A stretch of DNA of 64,000 nucleotides from CAVUNY01 sp963843535 (GTDB lineage Bacteria; Chloroflexota; Anaerolineae; Anaerolineales; Anaerolineaceae). Numbering within the stretch: position 1 is the stretch's first letter; every line of letters begins with the position of its first letter. The notes beneath the pieces were generated by a model, which made no database searches, was not told the DNA's origin, and saw only the letters and a list, made by a program, of their open reading frames with translations. Location of the stretch: NCBI GenBank assembly GCA_963843535.1, contig CAWJKU010000003.1, positions 62,001 through 126,000 of the forward strand. Reading direction: 5' to 3'. The translations under genes and the position numbers were made by a program. Shown here piece by piece: positions 45,841 through 54,077 of the stretch.

Positions 45841-47017
45841 CTACATATTGACCGGAACCATCTCCCTTACTTTGACCGTATCGAGGATGTAATCCTTGGC
45901 TGGAAGCAGGTTCCAGCGCGAAGCGCCCAGATACAGGATCTCCAGGATGAGGTCCTGGTAGGTCAGACCTTCAGCATTGGCGATGACGCACAGGTCGCTG
46001 AAGGCGGGTGTAAGGCCGGGCAGGGTATTGATTTCTATCAATCGCGGTTGGCCTTCCGCATCCAGGCGGATATCCACCCTGGAAATATCCACCGCGCCGA
46101 TCGCATTGTGCGCGGCGATCGCCAGGGATTGCAGCTGATTCCATAAATCTGGCTCAACCACAGCCGGGCAGATAAAGGCAGGAATACCCTCATCACCAAA
46201 ATGGAGCGTCTTGGATTTATAGCCGTACACGCCCGGGGTAACCGAACGCGAGCTCTCAACCTCTAATAACGGGAAGCGGTGGAAACCATCTGCGTGGTAC
46301 AGCTCAGGCCGGTGAGAGAAACGCCGCGCATCTTTACGGCCCATCACCGCGACGGTGAACTCTCGCCCGGGTAAAAATTCTTCCACCAGCGCAGGCTGAT
46401 TGTATTGGTTCAAAACCCAGCCTACCCGCCGGCGAAGCTCATCTTCATGGAATACAATCGAACCCGCGTCCATGCCCATGCCGGTCCCTTCTCGGGCCGG
46501 TTTAACAAACATGGGGAAATGCATCGCGGGCGACAGCGGATCGTCTGCTGCAGTGAATTCCTGGTAGTTTGCCGTCGGCAGGCCCATTTCGCGCCAGATG
46601 CGTTTGGTCATGGTCTTATCCAGTCGCAACGGCATTGGCCAGAACGCGGGAAGCGGTGTACGGCACGCGCAGCAATCTCCAGCAATGCCGGCACATGCGC
46701 TTCGCGTCGCATCTCCGACAATCCCCTCGGAGATATTAAAGCAGATATCAGGCTGGTAATCGTGTAATTTAAAGGGTAATGTGGCGTCTGCGGGTAAAAA
46801 GAAAGTTGTTGTGACCGTCAGATTCGATCGCGGCTTGGATAGCCTGGATGGTTTCTTTTCTGTCAAATTCCGCGCCGGCGTCAGCGGGAGCGTCGAATGG
46901 CAGTGCCGTTTCCCCCTTCACATTGGCGATGACTGCCACCCGCCACGGCTTACGCGGCCGCGGAATATAACTGGGAGGCTTATCGCTTTCGGAAGGAGGT
47001 TCCTCTGTCGTAAACAA
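45841..47017 (-). CDS. D-alanine-D-alanine ligase family ATP-grasp protein, multiple frameshifts
   Basis: The C-terminal two thirds form an ATP-grasp fold: RLDKTMTKRIWREMGLPTAN, FPMFVKPAREGTGMGMDAGS, ALVEEFLPGREFTVAVMG, and the metal-binding VDIRLDAEGQPRLIEINTLP followed by GLTPAFSDL. It probably joins amino acids or peptides; Ddl itself is possible but not certain. The first part (VAVIANVKGETALPFDAPAD) lies in another frame, broken near 46805-46813. Between about 46630 and 46712 three further single-base shifts compensate each other: the open frame runs through, but its residues are nonsense, while other frames read REAHVPALLEIA and VPYTASRVLANAV as expected. I use a TTG at 47017 as start; an ATG in another frame above it (47039) with GGAAGG may be the true one. 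Confidence 0.75.
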
Positions 47018-47241
47018 CCGTCTTATCTTTTTCTTTCATTCATACCTTCCATAAACCAGGATAAAATATTTTTACAACCAGCGTCGTAGTATATAGACAT
47101 TAGGGTGAAAATACAAGAGGGTATAATTTAATTTAAGGTAATTGTAACGAGTTCTCAAGGAGAACTTTTCTCCTGCTGGCTTATGCAAATAATCTTTTTG
47201 GTTTCTGGATAGATACATATTCTTTATCGGCAATCATTCAA

Positions 47242-47270
47242 TTGACAAGCTTATTCAATCGGGGTATCCT
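47242..47270 (+). promoter_or_regulatory. Promoter of the tRNA-Sec gene
   Basis: TTGACA (47242-47247) and TATCCT (47265-47270) are 17 bases apart, putting the transcript start at about 47277, two bases before the tRNA 5' end. The rest of the 47018-47241 gap is AT-rich with no gene seen. Confidence 0.72.
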
Positions 47271-47278
47271 TCATTTTT

Positions 47279-47374
47279 GGGAGTGGATAAGTCCCGGTGG
47301 GCTTCCCGGTCTTCAAAACCGGTGGCGGGTCGCGTTGCGGGCCGCGGTGGGTTCGACCCCCATCCATTCCCGCC
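47279..47374 (+). tRNA. selC: tRNA-Sec (anticodon TCA)
   Basis: The sequence folds as a selenocysteine tRNA. The acceptor stem has eight pairs (GGGAGTGG with CCATTCCC). The D-arm has a six-pair stem (AAGTCC with GGGCTT) and a four-base loop, as only tRNA-Sec does. The anticodon arm is CCGGT-CTTCAAA-ACCGG with TCA at 47313-47315. A long GC-rich variable arm (47323-47346) follows, then a five-pair T-arm (GTGGG with CCCAT) around TTCGACC. The discriminator at 47372 is G, as expected, followed by CC. UGA decoding to selenocysteine also needs SelA, SelB and SelD, which are not in the window. T-rich DNA (TGTTTTTT) follows at 47375 and may end the transcript. Confidence 0.95.
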
Positions 47375-47384
47375 TGTTTTTTAA

Positions 47385-48603
47385 ATGGAGCTCAGTGGGA
47401 GAGCCATATGGAATCACCCATATAATAATGAGTTTATCGATGCCCTCGTCACGCGGATCTTTATGATCGAAGATGTGACCCTGGGTTCTGATAAAACGCC
47501 CTTATCTGGTCCGTTATCGCGGACGGCTGCGGCAGGAACTCCGAAACATCTTACGACCAGCTCGCCGGATGGTTGAAACCATACAACTTGACGCCGCTCT
47601 TCCGTTGGGAAGAAGACCGGCATGTCATCCTGGTCGTCCCGGCATGCCCAAACCAAACCCTTCTAATCCGGTGGTCAACCTGGTTCTGGCGATCCTCACC
47701 ATCTTTTGCGTTCTCCTGGCTGGCGCTACCTTCAATACCCAGGAGGCACTTCCTGCTGATCCAATTCAGGCCGTCCTGGCGATCATTCTGAACGGATGGC
47801 CTTTCGCCGTCAGCCTGCTGGCGATCCTGGGCTGTCATGAATTTGGTCATTACCTGGTGGGCCGCTACCACGGGGTGCATGTCACCCTACCCTACTTTCA
47901 TCCCCATGCCGTTCAGCCAGATCGGCACCATGGGCGCATTCATCAATATGAAAGAGCCTCCCAAGAACCGAAAAGTGCTTCTGGATATCGGCATCGCCGG
48001 GCCTCTGGCAGGTTTGATCGTTGCAATCCCGGTGCTGCTGATCGGTCTTTCCCTTTCCCAGATCACGCGCCTGCAGGTTGAGCCGGGCCAGATGATCCAA
48101 ATGGAAGGCAATTCGGTCTTATACCTGCTCTCAAAATTCGCCATCTTCGGACAACTGCTGCCGGCCCCAGCCAATTATGCCGGTTTGAGCCCGGTGCTTT
48201 ACTGGCTGCAGTATTTCTTTACCGGAACTCCCTCTCCCCTGGGAGGCCTGGATGTCAACCTGCACCAGGTGGCCTGGGCAGGATGGATTGGATTACTGGT
48301 GACCGCCATGAACCTGATCCCTGCCGGTCAATTGGACGGCGGGCACATGCTGTATGTGCTGATCGGTCAGAAAAAGAGCCCGCTACTTGCTGCCTTTCGT
48401 CCTGGGAATATTGGTCGCTGCTGGGGATCTTCTGGACGGGATGGTGGTTGTGGGCCGCCTTGATTTTCTTATTGGGGCGCTCTTATGCTGAACCGCTTGA
48501 CCAGATTACCCCGTTGGATAACCGCCGTAAAGGCCTGGCAGTATTAGCGTTGATTGTATTTTTACTCACGTTTACCCCGGTACCGTTCACCATTTTCCAA
48601 TAA
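47385..48603 (+). CDS. Site-2 protease family (M50) membrane metalloprotease, at least five frameshifts
   Basis: Fragments in all three frames assemble to one M50 peptidase of about 400 residues. The order is RIFMIEDVTLGSDKT, PYLVRYRGRLRQ, DSETSYDQLAGWLKPYNLTP, EEDRHVILVVP, GMPKPNPSNPVVNLVLAILT, the zinc motif GCHEFGHYLVGRYHG, IPMPFSQIGTMGAFINMKEP, NLIPAGQLDGGHMLYVLIGQ (third zinc ligand), LPFVLGILVAAG, and GIFWTGWWLWAALIFLLGRS. Breaks lie near 47500, 47532, 47638, 47895 and between 48385 and 48425. The enzyme cuts peptide bonds inside the membrane. The start is uncertain: I list the ATG at 47385, just after tRNA-Sec, but homology is only clear from about 47430. The number of one-base shifts points to bad sequence here. 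Confidence 0.75.
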
Positions 48604-48706
48604 CGATCGCTTTATCGCTCGGGTTCAGGACCACATCTGAACCCGATTTTATTATTTTTCAAAATTCCCTCTTTTCTTTTTTGAATATTTGTTCTATAAT
48701 CAACAT

Positions 48707-49927
48707 ATGGACAGTATCGCTAAGCTCGCTGCTATGGAACCCTTTATGCGGTATGAACCCGCCGAGGAGGTCGGGAATTATTCCCCAGCTCCAGGGGTAT
48801 CATCCTCGGTCGAAAACTGCCCCCTATTCCAGCCTGCGCCGGCGCCAGCTCTAACTTCACGCGCTCGTCCCTGCAGCCCGGCCGATTTGCCCATTACCAA
48901 TGCCCACCTGCCAAATGGGCAGACAATGCCCCTGCTCAAAACCCTGCTGACATCAGCCTGCGAGCGCAATTGTTATTACTGCGCCTTTCGCGCCGGGCGC
49001 GATTTTCGCCGCACCACCTTTACCCCGGATGAAATGGGTCAGACCTATATGAAGGTCTACCGCTCTGGAATTGCCAAAGGTATTTTTCTCAGCTCAGGTG
49101 TGGCTGGTGGAGGCATTCGCACCCAGGACAAATTGATCGATACGGCCGAGGTGCTGCGCAAGAAACTGTCTTACACCGGATACTTGCACTTGAAAATCAT
49201 GCCGGGCGCCGAACGCGACCAGGTAGAGCGCGCTATGCAGCTTGCGGACCGGGTTTCGATCAACCTTGAGGCCCCTTCTACTGACCGCTTGAGCCGACTG
49301 GCACCGCAGAAAATGTTTTTGGAAGAACTGCTCACCCCACTGCGTTGGATTGAAGAAATTCGCCGAAACAAACCGGGATATTTGGGCTGGAATGGACATT
49401 GGCCTTCTTCTGTCACCCAATTTGTCGCCGGAGGATCGGGAGAAACCGACCTGGAACTGCTTCGTGTCAGCGAATACCTTCACCGTAAACTGCGCCTCGC
49501 CAGGGTCTATTATTCTGGTTTTTCACCTGTGCCGGATACTCCGCTGGAAGGCGAGCCGCCCGTAAATCCCTGGCGCACGCACCGTTTGTACCAGGCGGAT
49601 TTTTTGCTGAGGGATTACGGCTTCTCGTTTGAGGATCTACCCCTTTCCGATAACGGGAACCTTCCGCTGGATACCGATCCTAAACTGGCCTGGGCCAAAG
49701 TAAACCTTGGTCACCGGCCGGTGGAAATTAACCGCGCCGATCTGCATGAGCTTTTGCGCATTCCAGGCATCGGCCCGCGCGGCGCCCGCGCAATTCTGGC
49801 TGCTCGCCGCCGCAACCTCATTCGACAGATTGACGATTTAAAAGCCCTGGGGATTCGCACCCAACGCCTCGCGCCGTTTATCCTGATGGACGGCCGCCAG
49901 GCACCGCACCAGATGGTCCTGTTTTAG
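48707..49927 (+). CDS. Radical SAM protein with C-terminal helix-hairpin-helix (putative DNA modification/repair type)
   Basis: The 406-residue protein has the radical SAM cluster motif CERNCYYC (Cys85, Cys89, Cys92) and the radical SAM barrel. LHLKIMPGAERDQVERAMQL, ADRVSINLEAPSTDRL and YYSGFSPVPDTPLEGEPP fit the putative DNA modification/repair radical SAM family. The last 70 residues (INRADLHELLRIPGIGPRGA) form a DNA-binding helix-hairpin-helix. Its usual partner, a uracil-DNA-glycosylase-like protein, is not next door. I start at the ATG at 48707: TATAAT lies only six bases above it, so the message is probably leaderless; the frame opens at 48689. The stop overlaps that of the convergent gene by four bases. 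Confidence 0.85.
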   Translation: MDSIAKLAAMEPFMRYEPAEEVGNYSPAPGVSSSVENCPLFQPAPAPALTSRARPCSPADLPITNAHLPNGQTMPLLKTLLTSACERNCYYCAFRAGRDFRRTTFTPDEMGQTYMKVYRSGIAKGIFLSSGVAGGGIRTQDKLIDTAEVLRKKLSYTGYLHLKIMPGAERDQVERAMQLADRVSINLEAPSTDRLSRLAPQKMFLEELLTPLRWIEEIRRNKPGYLGWNGHWPSSVTQFVAGGSGETDLELLRVSEYLHRKLRLARVYYSGFSPVPDTPLEGEPPVNPWRTHRLYQADFLLRDYGFSFEDLPLSDNGNLPLDTDPKLAWAKVNLGHRPVEINRADLHELLRIPGIGPRGARAILAARRRNLIRQIDDLKALGIRTQRLAPFILMDGRQAPHQMVLF

Positions 49928-50274
49928 GATCGTTCCAGTAATAAAAACCAGTTGCCCTTGCGCCGGTCGGCATCTACCGGGGCCCGATCGTAGTAGATTT
50001 CAAAGATCCTGCCCCCTTCGACTTCCACTCGAAAGAAAAACCGCCCTACTCCCCAAGACCCCCGCAGCGAAGCCCGCGAAGCGTGTTCTGGGCGCATATT
50101 TTGCGCCATGCGCCCCCTGCGCTGGTAATCGAACCACTCGGAGAGCAGATTGGTCACCGTGAAACGTTCCCCATTCCAAAGAAAGCCGTCCGGACAGGGC
50201 GGTTTCTTCTCCAGCGTTGGCGGCTGGGTAAAGATAACCTCGACTGGCTCGTCGATAAAATGGATCGGTTCCAT
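49924..50274 (-). CDS. DUF6504-like small protein
   Basis: The 116-residue protein has an all-beta look: EPVEVIFTQPPTLEKKPPCP, then DGFLWNGERFTVTNLLSEWF, RASLRGSWGVGRFFFRVEVE and IFEIYYDRAPVDADRRKGNW. The order F-x-W-x-G-x2-F-x-V...W then R...W..GR..FRV fits DUF6504, a domain often found with DNA-polymerase-Y or radical SAM genes. No catalytic residues are apparent. It converges on the radical SAM gene with a four-base overlap of stop codons. It sits 22 bases before the ThiP stop and may be independent. Confidence 0.6.
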   Translation of the reverse strand: MEPIHFIDEPVEVIFTQPPTLEKKPPCPDGFLWNGERFTVTNLLSEWFDYQRRGRMAQNMRPEHASRASLRGSWGVGRFFFRVEVEGGRIFEIYYDRAPVDADRRKGNWFLLLERS

Positions 50275-50296
50275 ATTTAGATCATATCATAAACAA

Positions 50297-52057
50297 TTAT
50301 TTTTCACTGATCCTTTCCATCAGGGCGATCGCGCCGCCGCACAAAACCATTAATATGGTAGCCATGGCCAGGGCCTGTCCATAATTTAGCGCTCCGGGAA
50401 GGGTGAGAAATCGAAAGATGGCTACCGGCAAAGTTGGAGCATCTGGCCGAGCGAGAAATGAGGTCGCGCCAAATTCCCCAAGCGAAATCGTGAATGCAAA
50501 AATTGCGCTGACCAGTGCCGCCCGCGTCAGGATGGGCCGGTCCACTTCCCACCACACCCGCCAGGGTGAAGCCCCCAGAACTGCGGCGGCCTGGCGCAAA
50601 TTTACGGGGATAGATGCCAGCGCGGGCTGCAGGGTGCGGATCACGAACGGTAGCGCCACGAGACTATGCGCAATCGGGATTAATAACGGGAAAGACTGTG
50701 GATCCAGCGGCGGACGGTTGAATACAATCACAAAACCCAACCCCAGGGTGACGGCTGACGCCCCTAAAGGCAGCATCAACAGCGGGTCCAGCACACGGTT
50801 AAATCGGCGGTAGGTATGCAAGGCATAGGTGGCTAAAAATCCTAATCCCAGCGAAAATACAACCGCCTGCAGTGCGTACAGGGTTGAGTTCTTGACCGCT
50901 TCCCACGGGGGAACGTAAAACAACGAATCGTTGCGGTTCACCAATAAGGCGCTGTAATATTCCAGGGTTAACCCGGTTTGTACGGGATCTCTTTGGCCGC
51001 GGTCCGCCTCCAGCCGGTACACAGAGCGCAGCGCCAGCGCTGCCAACGGCAGGACCAACCAGACCACCAGAATGAGTGCCGTACTGCCCGTGAATAAGCG
51101 TTGAGACCATGTGCGTGGGGGAACCATTCCCTCGCCTTTCAACACCGGCGAGAGGGGAACATCCTTTCCCCTGGATGCCTGTTGGTAGAAAATAGTCAGG
51201 AGCAGCGTGCACGCCAGCTGGACCGCTGAAAGCACAGCAGCCTGTGGCAGGTTGAGCATTTGCAGTGCCTGGATATAGATATTCACTTCCAGCGTCGCAA
51301 ACCGCGGGCCACCCAGGAGCAAAATCACGCCAAAACTGGTGAAATCAAACAGGTATACCAGCAGCGCAGCCGCGAAAATTGATTGTTTTAATAAAGGGAG
51401 GGTTATTTCAAAGAAGGCACGCAGCGAGCGCGCGCCCAGCGTCCGGGCAGCTTGCTCCAATTTCGGGTCGAGCTGGGCCCAGGCTGTCCCTACCATGCGG
51501 ATGACAATCGAGGTGTTATAAAAAACATGGGCCAGAAGAATTACCGCCAGCGTATTTAACAGATTGATCGGAGGAGCATTTAAACCCAACAGGTCCATCA
51601 ACGCCAGGTTGATCCAGCCTCTCGGTCCGATCAGGGCGTTGAACCCGGCTGCCACCACCACGGTTGGCATGATAAACGGAAGTGAGATCAACACCCGCAG
51701 CAGGCGTTTTCCAGGAAAAGTGAAACGCGCGAAGAGATATGCGGCTGGCAGGCCCAGGATTAAGGTCAGACCCATTGAAATGGCGGCCTGCCAGATGGTG
51801 AACCATAAAGATTTCCCGATACTTCCCCAGTCGATGCCCCCCACTCGCGCGGAAGCCGCCTGCCCGGCCATGCCAAATATCGTCCCCAGGGGGTAAAAGA
51901 AAAAGAATCCCAGGAAAAGCAGTGGAAAAATCCACAAGATCAGGTAAGCGCCTTTTTTTCTCAATCCCTGGTATTCCTTGATCAGAAAAAATATCTCGCC
52001 CTGTTCAGTGATACGGGCAGTAAGGTGTCGCTGCTCACGCTGCCCGCAATTTATCAT
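50297..52057 (-). CDS. thiP: Thiamine (or iron-type) ABC transporter permease, fused two-domain ThiP-like
   Basis: The 586-residue protein holds two BPD permease domains in one chain, with about 12 helices. Each has an EAA loop: QAARTLGARSLRAFFEITLP in the first half and QAAAVLGASPWRVWWEVDRP in the second. This layout fits ThiP and FbpB-like permeases. Its position in a TPP-riboswitch operon after thiN and thiB makes thiamine or its precursor the likely cargo. The ATPase ThiQ is absent. The longest frame starts at ATG 52057 with GAAAGG too close to act; a TTG about 32 codons later (LRKKGAYLILWI) with AAGGA upstream is a good alternative. Confidence 0.85.
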   Translation of the reverse strand: MINCGQREQRHLTARITEQGEIFFLIKEYQGLRKKGAYLILWIFPLLFLGFFFFYPLGTIFGMAGQAASARVGGIDWGSIGKSLWFTIWQAAISMGLTLILGLPAAYLFARFTFPGKRLLRVLISLPFIMPTVVVAAGFNALIGPRGWINLALMDLLGLNAPPINLLNTLAVILLAHVFYNTSIVIRMVGTAWAQLDPKLEQAARTLGARSLRAFFEITLPLLKQSIFAAALLVYLFDFTSFGVILLLGGPRFATLEVNIYIQALQMLNLPQAAVLSAVQLACTLLLTIFYQQASRGKDVPLSPVLKGEGMVPPRTWSQRLFTGSTALILVVWLVLPLAALALRSVYRLEADRGQRDPVQTGLTLEYYSALLVNRNDSLFYVPPWEAVKNSTLYALQAVVFSLGLGFLATYALHTYRRFNRVLDPLLMLPLGASAVTLGLGFVIVFNRPPLDPQSFPLLIPIAHSLVALPFVIRTLQPALASIPVNLRQAAAVLGASPWRVWWEVDRPILTRAALVSAIFAFTISLGEFGATSFLARPDAPTLPVAIFRFLTLPGALNYGQALAMATILMVLCGGAIALMERISEK

Positions 52058-52075
52058 CCTTTCGCGCAGGCATTT

Positions 52076-53192
52076 TTATGGCAAAACCGTTTTTGTCCAA
52101 TCTGTGATCCATTGGTCGCGGTTCTTGCCGATTTCCGCCGGGTCGAGGGTCGCCGGCTGCTCTGGCGTTTGGGCGAACTGGTTAAATTCAACGGGGACCA
52201 CAGTGCCATCCAATACTGGATAAACAAACATTTGCAGCGGCATATCTTCCTGAAAAACCTTGCCCAGGGCAAAATCCACAAATTTTTCAGCCGCAGCGCG
52301 ATTCTTGGTGCCTTTCACGATACCAATAAATTCGATCTGGCGGAAGCACATCCCGGCGCTCAACAGGGAGGCGGTTGGCGATTCCGTCAATTTTTCTGTG
52401 GCATAAATGACCTCGGCAGCCGGGCTGGAGGCGTAAGACACCACCATGGGCTGCGGACCCTTACCAGAAGATGCGCTGAAATTGGTGTAATAAGCTGTCT
52501 CCCAGCCGTTTACCACTTCCACACCGTTATCCCGCAGGCTTTTCCAATAATTTAGATATTGATCCGGGCCAAAATGGGCAATGGTCGCCATCATGAACGC
52601 CAGCCCTGGCGAAGACGTCGCCGGGTTTTCCACAACGAGCAAACCCTTATACGCTGGTTTTACCAGATCCTCAAAGGATTGCGGGACTGCCAGGTTGTGC
52701 TCGGCAAAATATTTTTTGTCGTAGTTTATACATACATCCCCATAATCAACGGGCAGTGCCCTGTTTTGCGCATCCAGCTTATATTGATCGGGAATATTCT
52801 TTAACGCCGGTGAGGCATAGGGCTCAAAGATCCCGCCATCCAATGCTCTGGAGAGAAAAGTATTATCCACCCCATAGATCACATCGGCTTGCGAGGCGTC
52901 CTTGGTCAGGATCGCTTTATTGACCATAGCACCGGCATCACCCCCTTTGACAAAATGCAGGCTGATGTTATTTTCTGCCTGGAATGTGGCGATCACCTCT
53001 TTGCTCACCGCAAAAGAATCGTGGGTCATCACGTATAAATCCACAGGAGCAGTCGTAACAGCAGCCGCAGGTGTGGGTGCGTCTGCTTGAGTGGGCGAGG
53101 TAACATCGGCTGTCGGAGTCTGACGCTGGCGCCGGGACGCAGGCGGCAACCACTAAGAACAATAGCATAAGTGTAAAAATGGAGCGTTTCAT
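52076..53192 (-). CDS. thiB: Thiamine-binding lipoprotein (ThiB/TbpA-like), frameshifted near the N-terminus
   Basis: A solute-binding lipoprotein with signal MKRSIFTLMLLFLVVAAC (lipobox VAAC) and a Thr/Pro/Ala linker. The mature part has LYVMTHDSFAVSKEVIATFQ, QADVIYGVDNTFLSRALDGG, LPVDYGDVCINYDKKYF and WETAYYTNFSASSGKGPQPM, matching ThiB (PotD/TbpA fold; D-x-F and the aromatic pocket are visible). The signal and the mature frame are joined by a one-base shift between about 53117 and 53140; without it the first frame ends early. The start at 53192 has AGGAGA eight bases upstream. The gene lies 19 bases after thiN and 18 before the thiP frame, so the three are cotranscribed. Confidence 0.87.
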
Positions 53193-53211
53193 CGGATTTC
53201 TCCTATCAAAA

Positions 53212-53877
53212 TCACGAAGGATTATCATTCCTGCGGTGCACGCAGATTAGCATGCCCTCGGTGAGGTCCACCTGGGCCTGGTTGGTTAGCATTACATTGC
53301 TGATCCCCCGCGACTGGTCTGCGAAGAGGGTTTCCTGGGTTAAGGCATATTTCAAGCCGTGAGTCGTGATGCCGCTGGCTTTTTTCCCCAGGGGCAGCAG
53401 CGAAACTGTATCCCCCGGCGTTCCAAAAATCACGCCATGATCGCGGATTAAAAACACCTCCTCGACACCATCGTCCAGGCGGAGGTCCAGGTAAGCGTAT
53501 TCTGGCTTGGATATGAGAAATAGGTTCCCCAGGGACTGGTCAAACCGCCCACCCAGCGCTCCGGCAACCCGAATGACCTTATACCCACTGACTGCAGCTC
53601 GCTTGAGCGCCAGTTCGAGATCAGTTTCATCTTTCTCGATTGGGTAGCGCTCAACCTGGATTCCGGCGTCCTGAATCTGTGCGATCTCTTCAGCGAGCAG
53701 CGAATCCAGGTCGCCAATCACCAGGGCAGGGACCAGTCCTAACTGCGCCAGGTAGCGGTAACCGCCGTCCGCAGCGATGAAGGCATCTCCTGGACGGATT
53801 ATATCGCGCAGCCTGTGCAGATTTTGCACTTCACCATTTGCAAAAATCCAAAGCCGTTTCCCAGTCGCGTCAGTCAA
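53212..53877 (-). CDS. thiN: Thiamine diphosphokinase
   Basis: The 221-residue enzyme makes thiamine diphosphate from thiamine and ATP. Family motifs are FIAADGGYRYLAQLGLVPAL, GDLDS at residues 55-59 (metal and phosphate binding) and ERYPIEKDETDLELALKRAA. GALGGRFDQSLGNLFLI is the usual GxxGGRxDHxxxN loop, with Gln in place of His. The C-terminal beta domain (GDTVSLLPLG...TTHGLKYAL) closes the active site. The start is a TTG at 53877, with GAGGG nine bases before it; that GAGGG sits in the 3' arm of the riboswitch hairpin, so ligand-bound RNA would hide it. First gene of the thi operon. Confidence 0.9.
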   Translation of the reverse strand: MTDATGKRLWIFANGEVQNLHRLRDIIRPGDAFIAADGGYRYLAQLGLVPALVIGDLDSLLAEEIAQIQDAGIQVERYPIEKDETDLELALKRAAVSGYKVIRVAGALGGRFDQSLGNLFLISKPEYAYLDLRLDDGVEEVFLIRDHGVIFGTPGDTVSLLPLGKKASGITTHGLKYALTQETLFADQSRGISNVMLTNQAQVDLTEGMLICVHRRNDNPS

Positions 53878-53880
53878 TAG

Positions 53881-53912
53881 AAAACACCCTCTTTGCAGGG
53901 GGAGGGTGTTTT
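53881..53912 (-). terminator. Riboswitch expression platform hairpin
   Basis: On the minus strand AAAACACCCTC and GAGGGTGTTTT form a perfect 11-base stem around CCCCTGCAAA, followed by CTATTG. It can act as an intrinsic terminator (TTTTCTATT). Its 3' arm also contains the GAGGG ribosome site of thiN. Confidence 0.8.
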
Positions 53913-53933
53913 AATCTGAGCGAACAGATTTAT

Positions 53934-54022
53934 TATCCCTCCGCCGGCATGATCCGGATCAGGTAATGCGGGTCGAGGACGGGTCGTCCTCCTCTCAGCC
54001 CGGTCCACCGGGCTCCCCGTTG
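53934..54022 (-). promoter_or_regulatory. TPP riboswitch (THI element)
   Basis: The minus strand carries the conserved core in order: CGGGGAGCCC, the CTGAGAGG box, a variable P3 arm with GACCCG, ACCTGATCCGGATCATGCCG, and GGCGGAGGGA closing P1. These pair as in known TPP sensors. Binding of thiamine diphosphate would lower expression of thiN-thiB-thiP through the hairpin just downstream. GGAGGG at the end of P1 could pair with CCCTCC in the hairpin's 5' half, offering an alternative fold. Confidence 0.96.
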
Positions 54023-54039
54023 TTGCTTTTATCGACTAG

Positions 54040-54068
54040 AGTATAGCCGAATCAAGCCAGGTTGTCAA
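54040..54068 (-). promoter_or_regulatory. Promoter of the thi operon
   Basis: TTGACA (54068-54063) and TATACT (54045-54040) on the minus strand are 17 bases apart, close to perfect consensus. The start of transcription falls about ten bases above the riboswitch. Confidence 0.85.
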
Positions 54069-54077
54069 ATTTTCGGA

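Noticed and set aside
47384..47440. tRNA-like D-arm sequence GAGCTCAGTGGGAGAGCC just after tRNA-Sec
   Set aside because: The next stem does not give a 5-base arm with a 7-base anticodon loop, and no T-arm (GTTCRA) or acceptor partner follows. It overlaps the start region of the M50 gene. It may be a relic, but there is no full tRNA.
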